DNA of 45,776 nucleotides from assembly GCA_003499925.1 (NCBI GenBank), contig DNRQ01000091.1:659-46434 (forward strand), read 5' to 3'. The translations under genes were made by a program, and so were the position numbers. Every line of letters begins with the position of its first letter. Within the stretch, counting starts at the first letter, position 1. Positions 14,926 through 24,295 of the stretch are shown here, in pieces. The notes under the pieces are model-generated. The model was not told where the DNA came from. It made no database searches and saw only the letters and a list, made by a program, of their open reading frames with translations. Source of the stretch: Geobacter sp. Its GTDB lineage: Bacteria > Desulfobacterota > Desulfuromonadia > Geobacterales > Geobacteraceae.

Positions 14926-15498
14926 ATGAAACCCATCCCTATAACCACGCTTATAGCTACAGCCTTGCTACTGTCGGTAGACGCACAGACCTTCGCCGCG
15001 ACGACATGGGAAGCTTTCAGCAGCTTTACACCTACTTCACAAGGTGTGGATATCGGCAAGATAGCCACCGCGGATAACGGCATTGGCCATATCTTCTATA
15101 TGCGCGCGGTTAACACCCATAGCTTCAGTAACGCCGCTACGAAGTTCAACAGCTATTTCAGCTCCAAATCGAACTTACCCGACAGCACTGACTGCTCGAA
15201 AATCTCTCATCTCGATAAACCCAACAGCACTCATTCGAACCCGGCCTGTTTCATAGATGCTTCGGGCCACGTGATCATTCCGCCATTTAATACTGTATTC
15301 TCTGGCAGCACCAACAGGCTGGAATGGACGATAGGCAAAGCTACTAGCCCTAATGACTTCACATTTATGGCAGGAACTACTGACAAAGATGGCGGCCCTA
15401 TCGACCATACCAACATTGCCGCAGCACCGATCCCCGCTGCAGCTTGGCTGCTGGCCTCAGGGATCCTCTGTCTTGTGGGACTGAAGCGGAAAATCTGA
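14926..15498 (+). CDS. Secreted protein with PEP-CTERM/VPLPA-type sorting signal
   Basis: Protein of 190 residues. It has an N-terminal signal peptide (MKPIPITTLIATALLLSVDAQTFAA region) and a polar secreted body rich in Ser, Asn and Thr with two cysteines. The C-terminus reads AAPIPAAAWLLASG, then a hydrophobic helix and LKRK. That tail (short P-containing motif, membrane helix, basic end) is the signal of proteins sorted by exosortases (VPLPA/PEP-CTERM type). The body matches no family I recognise. ATG at 14926 follows GGAAGGGA; the open frame continues upstream to 14665 but without a comparable site. It sits beside a PrsT-type exopolysaccharide operon, the usual company of such proteins. 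No exosortase gene is in the window. Confidence 0.85.
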   Translation: MKPIPITTLIATALLLSVDAQTFAATTWEAFSSFTPTSQGVDIGKIATADNGIGHIFYMRAVNTHSFSNAATKFNSYFSSKSNLPDSTDCSKISHLDKPNSTHSNPACFIDASGHVIIPPFNTVFSGSTNRLEWTIGKATSPNDFTFMAGTTDKDGGPIDHTNIAAAPIPAAAWLLASGILCLVGLKRKI

Positions 15499-15521
15499 TT
15501 TAATCGAAGACACGAATATAA

Positions 15522-15554
15522 AATGGCCGATGGAAGCTAATTCCACCGGCCATT
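15522..15554. terminator. Bidirectional terminator-like hairpin
   Basis: Stem AATGGCCGATGGAA / TTCCACCGGCCATT with one mismatch and a 5-base loop. It lies between the convergent PEP-CTERM-type gene and the kinase gene. The T tracts are short on both sides. Confidence 0.65.
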
Positions 15555-15624
15555 GCTTTGCAAACGAAGCGATCCAGCCTGCCGCCCCTCAACCCGGCTT
15601 TGCTGCGACTGCGTGACCTCGCCG

Positions 15625-16449
15625 CTAACCCGTCGGATACTTCCAATTCTCCTTGGACCTGCCACAGTTTAGCACCATGCCGAGTAACTTCTCTTTGGGA
15701 AGCAGGGCTACGGCTTTCCGCACATCCTTAGCTGAGGTCTGCTCGGCACGGACCACCATGACCACGAAATCCACCAGAGGCGCAAAAGCGAGCGCATCTG
15801 AACCGGCCAAGACCGGCGGCACATCGAAAATAACCAACCGCTCCGGATACCGGCGCTTCATCTCTTGGACAAGTCTCTTCATTCCGGGCGATGCCAGCAA
15901 TTCGCTGCCCACGTTCAGCGTTCTCCCACCGGAGATGACGGTCAGCTTCTCGATTCCCGGCCAGACGATCAGCTCCGACAAAGGCTCGCCATTTACCAGG
16001 TAATTCGCCAACCCCTTCTCTGCATCATAGCCCAGGAACTCATGGATGTTTTGCCGGCGCAGATCGCAGTCCACCAGCAAAACGGTCTGGCTGAACTCTT
16101 TGGCAAAGATGAGCGCCAGGTTGATTGCAGTTAGCGTCTTCCCCTCGCCCGGTAGAGCGCTGGTGACCATGATCGTGTTGCAAGAGGAGAGATCGGCCCG
16201 GTGCATGATCCGCGTCCGGAGTATCCGGTAGGCATCCACCTCCGGAGTCTCTCCTTGATATGCCACACAACGGTTCTTCAACAGGACATACGGGTCCAGT
16301 TGCATGGAGCGGGAGACAGTGTAACTTGGAGAAATCCAGTCCATTTTATCAGGGTCCTCCGCTTGCTTCTGTTCCCGGTCGCTGCCGGGCGTTGAGGGTG
16401 ACGCACTTTCACAACCTGCTTCTGGTGGAATATCAGGTGCCTTCGACAT
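15625..16449 (-). CDS. CpsD/CapB-family tyrosine kinase-like ATPase
   Basis: Cytoplasmic P-loop protein of 274 residues, of the bacterial tyrosine kinase type that pairs with a Wzz-like membrane partner to regulate polysaccharide polymerisation and export. Visible are Walker A ALPGEGKT, Walker A' VLLVDCDLRR and Walker B LVIFDVPPVL. An Arg-containing helix (YRILRTRIMH) precedes the core. Unusually, the C-terminus (SKENWKYPTG) has a single Tyr instead of the Tyr cluster used for autophosphorylation. ATG at 16449 has GGAG eight bases upstream. It follows the Wzz-like gene by 45 bp and is the last gene of the operon. Confidence 0.9.
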   Translation of the reverse strand: MSKAPDIPPEAGCESASPSTPGSDREQKQAEDPDKMDWISPSYTVSRSMQLDPYVLLKNRCVAYQGETPEVDAYRILRTRIMHRADLSSCNTIMVTSALPGEGKTLTAINLALIFAKEFSQTVLLVDCDLRRQNIHEFLGYDAEKGLANYLVNGEPLSELIVWPGIEKLTVISGGRTLNVGSELLASPGMKRLVQEMKRRYPERLVIFDVPPVLAGSDALAFAPLVDFVVMVVRAEQTSAKDVRKAVALLPKEKLLGMVLNCGRSKENWKYPTG

Positions 16450-16494
16450 GTCCTTTGCTCCTTGCTTCGGCCGGTTCTGGTGAGTCGGCCGGCA

Positions 16495-18057
16495 CTACCT
16501 CCCGAGGACCCGGTTCTGCTTCGCCCAGAATACCGACAGATCCATCACGAACAGATGGACCACGACTACTGCTGCAGTTGCCACCAGGGCGAGAACGAAA
16601 AAAATGAGAATTTTTTTCTTCCTCTCCCTGGCAGAGTCCACTGAGGTCACAATTTGGGGGATGGTGGCCAGGACGGTAAATCCTGTCAGCGCCGACAGTT
16701 CTTCGGCCAACCGCACCGTGTCATCGCCTGACTCCTTGACAGCCGCCAAGCCGACCCCGGACCCGATGCCCAGGATGATGCCAACTAGAAGAATCGCCGG
16801 CAGGTTGGGGCTGATAGGCTTTTGCGGCAACCCGGCAGGATCGAGCAAGGTGAACCGCTCGCCTAATTGTTCAGTCTCCATGCCATGGGCGACGCTTGCC
16901 TCCATCGCCTTCTTCGCCATCTCATCGTATTTTTGCTGCAAATTGTTGCGCTCCACCAGGATCGCCTTATATCCCTGTTCAACCTGCGGCGCTGACTCGA
17001 TCCGTCTCTGGTAGCTCTCCCTTTTGGCCGCCATTTCCGCGACCTGGCGCTTCAGCGACTGGACGTCCGACCTGGTCCCCGCCAGTTGCGCCTGGAGCGT
17101 GACATAGACTGGATTATCCACCTGGTTTCCGCTGGCTCGCAAACCCGTCAATTTAAGTTGCCCCTCGAGTTCGGCGATTTCCATCTTGATTTTTTTAACG
17201 TCGGGGTACTGGTCGGAGAATCTGCTTTTCAGTTCGTTGAGCCTCAGCTTCAACTGGCGCAACGACTCTTTTTCGTTCGAGTTCAGTTCCGGCTGGAGGT
17301 TCGCCAGTTGGCTCTGCAGATTCTCCTCCTTCTCCTTCGAACTGCGCAGTTGATCGGTCAGCAACCTGATCTCCCGGTCCACCTCTTCGTAGGCCTGCAG
17401 ATTCACCTGGGAAACCTCGGGGAGCGCATAGAGGTTCCTTTGCTTGAAAGCCGCTATCCTCTTGTCGCTGGCAGCGAGATGATCCCGTATGCTCAGCATC
17501 TCCTCCTGCAGGAACTTGTAAGTAACCGTAGACTGCTTATCCCGTCCTTTGACGTTCTCGGCCATGTACAGCAAAGAGAGCTCGCTCGCGACCTGCTGGA
17601 CCACCTCGGGGTTTCTTCCCTGGTAGGAGATGGAAAAGGCAATGGTCCCCTGACCGGAACGGCCGGAATGCGAGTCGGCACCATCAGCGCTGATGGATGT
17701 CAACTTGATATCCATGCGCATCCTCTCGACGATATCCTCGACCGCCACCTTGTTCTTCAGATCTGCGTATAGGTTGAAGCGGCGGATCAGCTCCAAAAGC
17801 CGCGGGGTTTTCATGATCTGCTGGTTTATGGTCTGGATCCGCTGTTCGGCGTAGCTGCGGATATTCGCCTTCACGTAATCGCTTGGCACCTCCTGTGCCT
17901 CGATCAGGATGGTCGCAGTCGAGCGGTATTTCTTTGGCAGGTTGAACGCCAACAAGAGTGCTGCCAGGAATACCGAGGATGCGGGGATTGCCAAATGCCA
18001 CTTGCGCCGCCGGATGATGGCAAGAAGATCGCCAATATTTTTTAGTTCTGTGGCCAC
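16495..18057 (-). CDS. Wzz-like polysaccharide chain-length determinant
   Basis: Inner-membrane protein of 520 residues with helices near residues 20-37 and near 482-505 and a long coiled-coil periplasmic part between them (many Glu/Lys/Gln heptads, for example QLKLRLNELKSRF and IKMEIAELEGQL). The Pro-rich stretch DPAGLPQKPISPNLP before the last helices is typical of Wzz/GumC-type co-polymerases, which set polysaccharide length and contact the outer-membrane export channel. The start is GTG at 18057 with GGAGAG six bases upstream. The kinase-like protein downstream is its expected cytoplasmic partner. It resembles the chain-length protein of XrtA-type loci. Confidence 0.92.
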   Translation of the reverse strand: MATELKNIGDLLAIIRRRKWHLAIPASSVFLAALLLAFNLPKKYRSTATILIEAQEVPSDYVKANIRSYAEQRIQTINQQIMKTPRLLELIRRFNLYADLKNKVAVEDIVERMRMDIKLTSISADGADSHSGRSGQGTIAFSISYQGRNPEVVQQVASELSLLYMAENVKGRDKQSTVTYKFLQEEMLSIRDHLAASDKRIAAFKQRNLYALPEVSQVNLQAYEEVDREIRLLTDQLRSSKEKEENLQSQLANLQPELNSNEKESLRQLKLRLNELKSRFSDQYPDVKKIKMEIAELEGQLKLTGLRASGNQVDNPVYVTLQAQLAGTRSDVQSLKRQVAEMAAKRESYQRRIESAPQVEQGYKAILVERNNLQQKYDEMAKKAMEASVAHGMETEQLGERFTLLDPAGLPQKPISPNLPAILLVGIILGIGSGVGLAAVKESGDDTVRLAEELSALTGFTVLATIPQIVTSVDSARERKKKILIFFVLALVATAAVVVVHLFVMDLSVFWAKQNRVLGR

Positions 18058-18090
18058 GGTAGTCTCTCCGTTTGGGCTGTCAAACTGCTC

Positions 18091-19290
18091 TTATTGAAAA
18101 AATAGTCTCTGGAGGGTGAAACTGAGGAAGACCTTGTTGCTGCGCGCCTCACTTCGCGTCTGATCGTTTTGCACCAGTGCGAACTCATAGAAGAGTTCCA
18201 GGGCCGCGTGAGGAGATAGCTCGTAGGTCAGTGAGGGATTGAATCTGATGGTCGTTTCGTCGATGGGACGGCTGGCAAGTTCATTCCCCTTCGAGGAATT
18301 TGTGTAATAGCCTGCCGCCATCGAGCAGGTGAGCTCATAGGAGAGCCTGCGAGAAAGTTGTAGCGTGACCGCTAGAGTTTCCACTGCGCCCGAACGACCC
18401 GCCGCGTTCTGAACATCCTTCGAAAGCGTCAGCGCTGCGGTATCGGCTTCACCCCGGTAGGAGGCAGTGACATTTGAGACCCAGCCGTCACCTTCGCTAC
18501 TGCGCCGGACCGGGGAGATATTGCCACTTGGTGCCCTCCCGGTGAAGTCGGCTTGGGTTAGGCGAGCGCCGAGATCGCCCTCGACCAGCCATAATTCGTG
18601 AAAGGGATAACTTGCGCCAACTGTGAGGGTCGAGTTGTCAACGGTGGAAGCGGCATAGCGATAGCTGTCAAATCCAGCTCGCCCCCGCAGCTTCAAATTG
18701 GGCACCGTGCCACCCAAGTCATACTGCGCGAGCGCCTTCACGCTGTGCCCTTCCACGTTGGAGACATTGGGATCGTGATAATCGGCCCAGTCAAAGGCAT
18801 AACCCAGTTCCGTGCGCAATTTCTCCGTCATGATGGCACGCCCGGTAACGGCATAGTTCTGATGGCTACTCTTCTGACTCACCACAAGTCCGCTGGTATC
18901 GATCAGGCGGTCCGGCCGAGACTGTCGGCTAAACGCCGCTCTGGCATCCATCTGCAGCAGCGGTGTCAGCAGACAGCTTCCCTGAGCGGCGTATCTCTGC
19001 TCCAGAGCATTGAGGTCGCTCAGAGGGAAATATATCAGGCCGTCCAGCCGGGCATTCAACCGGGCCGAGAATCGCTCCGTGCTCTCAAGCAGACTCACAC
19101 CGGCCGACGCGGTCGTAATGAAGGAGCTCTTCGCTGAAGCACTGGAGAACAGGACATTGTCGTTGAACTCTTGCTTCAGGCTCAGGGATGGAGCCAACTT
19201 GAAATCATCGGCACCCGCCGGGGCAACTCCCATTAGCATGAGCAGCGACACGGCTGCGGCTCGCGCTGCTATGGCAGGGCTAGGGGACAA
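18091..19290 (-). CDS. Outer-membrane beta-barrel protein of the exopolysaccharide locus
   Basis: Protein of 399 residues with a signal peptide (cleavage near GVAPAGADD) and then alternating polar/hydrophobic strands throughout, such as LAPSLSLKQEFNDNVLF, FSARLNARLDGLIYF and LRTELGYAFDWADY. It ends in SFTLQRLFFQ, the strand with a terminal aromatic that marks an outer-membrane barrel. It fits the putative beta-barrel porin 2 type common beside Wza/Wzz genes, where a role in export of the glycan is assumed. Its start overlaps the end of the Wza-like gene by 11 bp, indicating translational coupling. Confidence 0.88.
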   Translation of the reverse strand: MSPSPAIAARAAAVSLLMLMGVAPAGADDFKLAPSLSLKQEFNDNVLFSSASAKSSFITTASAGVSLLESTERFSARLNARLDGLIYFPLSDLNALEQRYAAQGSCLLTPLLQMDARAAFSRQSRPDRLIDTSGLVVSQKSSHQNYAVTGRAIMTEKLRTELGYAFDWADYHDPNVSNVEGHSVKALAQYDLGGTVPNLKLRGRAGFDSYRYAASTVDNSTLTVGASYPFHELWLVEGDLGARLTQADFTGRAPSGNISPVRRSSEGDGWVSNVTASYRGEADTAALTLSKDVQNAAGRSGAVETLAVTLQLSRRLSYELTCSMAAGYYTNSSKGNELASRPIDETTIRFNPSLTYELSPHAALELFYEFALVQNDQTRSEARSNKVFLSFTLQRLFFQ

Positions 19291-19870
19291 AGATCACATC
19301 GCCCCGCACAAGCTCGACATTCTCCTCCAGCCGACGCCCCGCGGTTACTTCGTCGTAGTCAAACGGCAGGATCCTGGTATTCCCCCCTTCGGATCTGAAG
19401 ATCTTCATCTGGCCCCTCTTCGCGAACGGATTCGGCCCGCCCGCCATAGCCAGAGCCTGCAACACGTTTACCGTGGAGACCAGATTCGAGCGTCCGGGGT
19501 TATTAACCCGCCCCATGACGAAGATGTAGAGGCTGTTGCATTGCTTGACCTCCAGGGTCAGCACCGGGTCGGGAACGAAGCGCGAGAGTCGCTCCTCGAC
19601 CTCCATTTTCACCTGGGCAACCGTTCGTCCGCCGGCGGCCACTTCACCGATCAGCGGCAGGGTGATCTTGCCGTCTGATAAAACCACGACCGTTCGTGTC
19701 AGTGTCGTGTCTTTCCAGACCTCGATCCCCAGCAGATCCCCTGCGCCGATCAGGTAAGCGTTGCCGGAGCCGTCTGCCGCTGGCTGCGGTGCTTCAGGCT
19801 GAGCCGGTGACGCGACAACGCCCACAGCGGTCAGCAGGATCAGAATAAAGAGTACCCACGACGTCCGCAT
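19280..19870 (-). CDS. Wza-like polysaccharide export protein
   Basis: Periplasmic/outer-membrane export protein of about 196 residues. After a signal peptide (WVLFILILLTAVGVVASPAQ) come the Poly_export domain (GDLLGIEVWKDTTLTRTVVVLSDGKITLPLIGEV, split across the domain) and one SLBB-like domain (FVMGRVNNPGR...NVLQALAMAGG). It lacks the C-terminal transmembrane helix of E. coli Wza and has no lipobox Cys, as is common in short exosortase-linked export proteins. ATG at 19870 has GGAGG six bases upstream; an in-frame GTG-type extension to 19912 has none. The beta-barrel encoded next may supply the outer-membrane pore. Confidence 0.9.
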   Translation of the reverse strand: MRTSWVLFILILLTAVGVVASPAQPEAPQPAADGSGNAYLIGAGDLLGIEVWKDTTLTRTVVVLSDGKITLPLIGEVAAGGRTVAQVKMEVEERLSRFVPDPVLTLEVKQCNSLYIFVMGRVNNPGRSNLVSTVNVLQALAMAGGPNPFAKRGQMKIFRSEGGNTRILPFDYDEVTAGRRLEENVELVRGDVIFVP

Positions 19871-20080
19871 CCCGTACCTCCCCACCCGTGCCGTACGCAC
19901 GAGTCTTGACATTGGAAAAACCGATCTGCGTCAGGCTGTCTGACGAAGGCAGAGCGGATCGGCACCCCTCGCCTGCTCGCTCCCCACTCCTGTCCTTTCG
20001 ATCTTTTCTGGTAGAGCCGAGACATCGCCCCGTTACGGGAGAAGCCGAATCAAGCGCGATCGCGCCTATGCGCAAATCTG

Positions 20081-22372
20081 CTACTGAAACGTCCTCAGAG
20101 TATCCTGCGCCTCTTTCTTGCCGACAAAGGCCACCGGACTTCTTGCGGCAGCCTGCAGATGCTCGCGGGCGAGGGCTCTCTTGCCAGCCCGGTATAAGGC
20201 CATCCCCGCGTGATAGCGAACCACCGCAGTATGGGGGAGCCGTACCGCAGCCCGTTGCAAAAGGTGGGCAGCCTTCCGATACTCGCCCCTTCTGTAATGA
20301 ACCCACCCAAGCGTATCCATGAGCAGGGGGTCTCCAGGGCGCCGCAGGTTTACCTGCTCTGCAAGCTTCAGGGCCTTTTGCAGATCGTTGCCACCGTTGC
20401 CGGAATCGGCCAGCAGACAGGCAAAGTCGTTTGCGGCCTCTATGGAATCGGGGTGCGTCGCCATGATCTGCTCGAATAACTCCCGCGCCTGCTTCGGCTC
20501 ACCCGCCCTCCCCTGAAGAGCCGCACGAGCAAGCGACAACTGCACCGATGATCCGCCCACCTTTTCCGCCTGCCTGAAAGACGCTTCCGCCCGTGCAAAG
20601 TCACCTTGCTCCCCCAGCACCCTTCCCAACAGCAGATGGATCGAGGCTCGCTTGGGGGCCGCGGCGATCCGCTCCCGGCAACGGTCGGCGGCCTCTGAAT
20701 ACTTCCCCTGCCTCAGGTAAAGCTGGATCAGACGGCCGAAAAGCTGATCCGAATCCGGCGCCATTTCGATGGCCTGAGCCAGTTGGTCCGCCGCCTGCTC
20801 CGGCTTGCCCTCTACGGAAAAAAGCTCGCTCAGCTTCACGCGGCCGCTGATCGCTCCGGCGGGGGTACCCTTGGTCGCTTCGTAATACTTCTGTGCCTGT
20901 TTTTGATCCCGTGCCGCGAAGTAGAGATCCCCCAAGGCCGTTAGCAGTTGCGGGTCCCGTGGATTTTCCACCAAGGCCACGTGCAACTCCCTTTCAGCGG
21001 TGCGGTAATCATGCTCTAGCGTATGATAACGCGCCAGGGCAAGTTGAACCTCCACGGCTTTCGGCTCCAGTTTCTGTGCCTGTCGCAGGGTCTCAAGCGC
21101 CAGGTCCGTATCCCCGCTAAGCAGGTAGGCATCCGCCAGCAGGAAATAGCCCTCCACCTCTTCAGGCCTGTCGTGCACCATGCTGCGAAACGCAGCCACG
21201 GCCTTGGGCGCGTCGCCACGAAGCAGGCCAAGCCGCCCCTTGATCAGGCTGGCATCGCGGTTACCTGCACTCTCCCGCAAGACCTCATCCACCAACCGCC
21301 CCGCCTCGTCCAGTTCCCCCCTTTCGAGCTGCACTGCGGCCAAGGCATTTTTTGACGCGATTTGGCTTGGTTTCCCCTTTTTTCCCGGGGCGACACATTG
21401 CTTCAGGAGAGCAACCGCTTTTTCGGACCTTTCGGTGTTGACATACAGATCGCTGAGCGCCAGACGCAGCCGAAGAGTTTCCCTGTTCGCCAAGATACCC
21501 CGGTGCAGCACCTGTTCCGCCTCCTGGATCTGGCCGTGCAGGAGATAGAAGGCGGCCGCTTCGCTGATGACATTTTCATCGTTGGGGTGAGTCAAAAGTA
21601 GAGCGTTCAACCCGGCGAGAGCTCTCGCCTTGTCGTTGGTGCGCCAGGACAGGTCGGCGAGAGTGATCTTATGGCTATGATTTGCGGGCTCAAGCTCGAT
21701 CATCCGTGTTATCTGGGCTGCGGCCAACTGGTGCTTTCCCTGTCCCGCGTACAGGTCGGCCAGTGCCCGATGCAGCGGCAGGGATGCGCCGTTGCGGCCC
21801 ACTCCCTCAAGTAGCGCCTTTTCGGCGCCCGTGTCGTCCTGCGCCAGACGCTTTGCCATGGCGAGCAAGAGGTAGACATCGGGCCTGGTGGTCCCGCGCC
21901 TTAGCATCTCTGTCATGCTCTGCACCGTCTTGCCCTGCGCCCCGGAGCCAAGCCAAAGCGCTCCCTGCAGCAGCAAAGCTTCCTCATGCAGCGGTCGGAC
22001 CTTCAAGACGAACACTGCCTTTTCCATCGCCTTTTCAGTGGCGCCCTTTAGCAGCAGCAGCTTACCGAGCTCAACCTGCGCCTCCAGCTCAGACGGCTTT
22101 ATCTCGCAAGCCTTGGCAAAGGCGGCATAAGCCTCCTTCGGCTTCCCCCGTTTAAGCTCCACCATCCCGAGCAGGTACTGGGCCTCGACAAACTTCCGGT
22201 CAATCTGCACCGCGTTTCTCAGCTCAAGACGCGCCTTCAGGTACTCGCCCTTGGCGTAAAGGGCCTTCCCCTTCTGGTAAAATTTCATCTTCCTATCGTC
22301 CGGCCCGCCACAGCCAAAGCACAGCAGCGAACCCAGCAACAGGAGGTTTGAATATACCCAAGTACGCCGCAT
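20081..22372 (-). CDS. prsT: TPR-repeat lipoprotein, PrsT-like
   Basis: Lipoprotein of about 763 residues: signal peptide with lipobox LLCFGC (Cys near residue 20), then tetratricopeptide repeats to the end (for example GKALYAKGEYLKARLELRNAV, AYLLSGDTDLALETLRQA and HYRRGEYRKAAHLLQRA). This matches the long TPR lipoproteins (PrsT) found in PEP-CTERM/exosortase exopolysaccharide loci, thought to scaffold export or sorting machinery in the periplasm or at the outer membrane. ATG at 22372 is preceded by GGGAGGAAG; a TTG at 22390 in frame overlaps that site. The gene follows the priming transferase by 37 bp. The name rests on family resemblance and context. Confidence 0.85.
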   Translation of the reverse strand: MRRTWVYSNLLLLGSLLCFGCGGPDDRKMKFYQKGKALYAKGEYLKARLELRNAVQIDRKFVEAQYLLGMVELKRGKPKEAYAAFAKACEIKPSELEAQVELGKLLLLKGATEKAMEKAVFVLKVRPLHEEALLLQGALWLGSGAQGKTVQSMTEMLRRGTTRPDVYLLLAMAKRLAQDDTGAEKALLEGVGRNGASLPLHRALADLYAGQGKHQLAAAQITRMIELEPANHSHKITLADLSWRTNDKARALAGLNALLLTHPNDENVISEAAAFYLLHGQIQEAEQVLHRGILANRETLRLRLALSDLYVNTERSEKAVALLKQCVAPGKKGKPSQIASKNALAAVQLERGELDEAGRLVDEVLRESAGNRDASLIKGRLGLLRGDAPKAVAAFRSMVHDRPEEVEGYFLLADAYLLSGDTDLALETLRQAQKLEPKAVEVQLALARYHTLEHDYRTAERELHVALVENPRDPQLLTALGDLYFAARDQKQAQKYYEATKGTPAGAISGRVKLSELFSVEGKPEQAADQLAQAIEMAPDSDQLFGRLIQLYLRQGKYSEAADRCRERIAAAPKRASIHLLLGRVLGEQGDFARAEASFRQAEKVGGSSVQLSLARAALQGRAGEPKQARELFEQIMATHPDSIEAANDFACLLADSGNGGNDLQKALKLAEQVNLRRPGDPLLMDTLGWVHYRRGEYRKAAHLLQRAAVRLPHTAVVRYHAGMALYRAGKRALAREHLQAAARSPVAFVGKKEAQDTLRTFQ

Positions 22373-22409
22373 GGAATTTCTTCCTCCCAAAGAACCCCCC
22401 CGGGTCCAA

Positions 22410-24041
22410 CTACAGGATGCCCCGAACGGCCAGGATCACCAACAGCGTTAAAGTGCCAAGCATCATGCGGCGCAAGTCGCCACGAGATTCGGCAAAAACC
22501 ACTTCGCAGCTGAAATAGCAGATGATGATTTTTGCCGCGACTACACCAAGGGAATAAACCCGAATGTCAGATTCCGGGAGATTGGGAGCGACGAGTGCGA
22601 TGAAGAGAACCAGAAAGTCCAGTGGAGTGCCTTGAAACCCGTGGTTCCTCTTGGTCAGTCTGGAGACGAGTATATTCAGCAAGGCAAGAATCCCGAAGGA
22701 GAGCCGGTACACCACAACCGGGACCAGCTGCGAGACCTCATCGAAATGCTGAACGCCATGGTACATAAGGAGCGGTATCACCAGGTAAAGTGTCAGCTTG
22801 AGGCCGTCACCCAGCCAGTGCGAACGGAAGCATGCCAGGACAAGAAGCCCGGCTGCCGCTGCAAGTGCCGCCAGTGATGCGGAGACGGGAATTTCCCCCA
22901 TCATAAAGGCTGTCAGAAGCAATACGCCGATCAGCCCGAGTTCCAGAGGACGGAACAGGTACTTTATGAGCGGAGTGTCACGCAACCGGGAAAAGAAGGC
23001 ATCAGCCACAGCCAGAGGTCCCATCCGCTTGAGCTGCCATTGGTTGGCACGGGCTCGGGAGAAAAGGAGCAGGACGGTGCAGCAGAACGCCAGGTATCCG
23101 GCCAGCAGCAGACTATCAGGATAAAAACGCAGCACGAACGCCATCGCGATCAATAGCACTTGAATCAGGTAGATCATCATGACCGACTCGGTCTGATGCA
23201 ATCCCAGTCCGAGCAGGGCGTGATGGAAGTGCGTCTTATCCGCCAGGAAGGGAGACCTGCCCCGCGCCATCCGGCCGAACATGACGGTCAGGGTATCAAG
23301 AATGGGAAACCCCAGGATGACAAGCGGCAGCATGGGGCTAAGTGGTGAGTTTCCCTGCGTGAGGGATAGAGCCAGAGTGATGGTGGAAAAACCCAGCAAC
23401 TGGCTCCCGACATCCCCCATGAAGATGGTGGCTGGATAGGTGTTGTAGCGCAGAAAACCGAAAGTCGCTCCGGCGAGAGAGAGCGCGATGATGCCGATAG
23501 AGGTGTGATGCTCGAGGTAGGCCAGGTAACCGATGCAGCAAAGGCTGAGCAGGCTGATGCCGCCGGCCAGCCCGTCCAGCCCGTCCGAAAGATTGATGGC
23601 GTTTGTCACCCCGACGATGACGAAAATAGTGATCGGAACCGCCAGCCATCCCGGCAGCAGAAAACCGTCCGGTGCAAGCATACCGAGCGAGGCAATCCTC
23701 ACGCCGCCAGCAAATATAATGATGCAGGCCGCCGTCACCTGTCCGACGAATTTCCAGCCCGGAGCCAGATCAAGGCAATCGTCCAAGAGACCGAACAGTA
23801 CCAGGACTCCCGCAGCCGCCAGAAACGCCTCAACAAAGCGGTCACCGCCGAGCCAGTACACCACAGGCGCAACCATCCCGATCGCCATGGCCAGCCCCCC
23901 GACGCGGGGAATTGGCTGCGTGTGGACCTTGCGCTCATTTGGGAGATCGACCAGACTGTACCGCAGAGCCAGCCGCGAAAGAATCGGCACGGCCAGCGCA
24001 GTCAGCAGTACAGAAGTGAGTAAAGTAGAGAGGAAGATCAT
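22410..24041 (-). CDS. WecA/MraY-family glycosyl-1-phosphate transferase
   Basis: Integral membrane enzyme of about 543 residues that starts glycan synthesis by moving a sugar-1-phosphate (GlcNAc-1-P in WecA) onto undecaprenyl phosphate. Signature motifs: RKVHTQPIPRVGG near the N-terminus, LLDDCLDL (catalytic Asp pair), TNAINLSDGLDGLAGG, FMGDVGSQLLGF and the THFHH-type loop (DKTHFHHALLGLG). WecA proteins end at about 350 residues; this one has roughly 190 more residues with several hydrophobic helices, an extension seen in exopolysaccharide-locus homologues. ATG at 24041. First gene of the operon running to 15625. Confidence 0.92.
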   Translation of the reverse strand: MIFLSTLLTSVLLTALAVPILSRLALRYSLVDLPNERKVHTQPIPRVGGLAMAIGMVAPVVYWLGGDRFVEAFLAAAGVLVLFGLLDDCLDLAPGWKFVGQVTAACIIIFAGGVRIASLGMLAPDGFLLPGWLAVPITIFVIVGVTNAINLSDGLDGLAGGISLLSLCCIGYLAYLEHHTSIGIIALSLAGATFGFLRYNTYPATIFMGDVGSQLLGFSTITLALSLTQGNSPLSPMLPLVILGFPILDTLTVMFGRMARGRSPFLADKTHFHHALLGLGLHQTESVMMIYLIQVLLIAMAFVLRFYPDSLLLAGYLAFCCTVLLLFSRARANQWQLKRMGPLAVADAFFSRLRDTPLIKYLFRPLELGLIGVLLLTAFMMGEIPVSASLAALAAAAGLLVLACFRSHWLGDGLKLTLYLVIPLLMYHGVQHFDEVSQLVPVVVYRLSFGILALLNILVSRLTKRNHGFQGTPLDFLVLFIALVAPNLPESDIRVYSLGVVAAKIIICYFSCEVVFAESRGDLRRMMLGTLTLLVILAVRGIL

Positions 24042-24295
24042 CGATCCAGTCTCACCCGTGGATATTTCTGAGCATTGCCGCCCGGAACGGGCGTAGGCGC
24101 GCAACTAGCGCTTGCTGGGCATGAAACGTCGTTTAGTATGCGAAACAAATCCCTGATATGTGTGAGCTACGTCACAAATTTATTCTAGTAGCTGTGGTAG
24201 TTTGGACGACAACAACCGGTCTCACTAAAAACTTTCGCGATAAAAAATGAGACCGTAATAATTCATACCGAATAAACCAAATCTAGATAATCGAT
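24042..24295. other. Divergent control region with GGTCTCA palindrome
   Basis: AT-rich gap between the exopolysaccharide operon (minus) and the malectin-protein gene (plus). It contains the inverted repeat GGTCTCA (24218-24224) / TGAGACC (24248-24254) with A-rich inner flanks, a candidate operator or hairpin. A loose TTGGAC...TAAAAA pair on the plus strand overlaps it. No sigma54 consensus was found. Promoters are expected here for both directions but cannot be placed with confidence. Confidence 0.45.
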
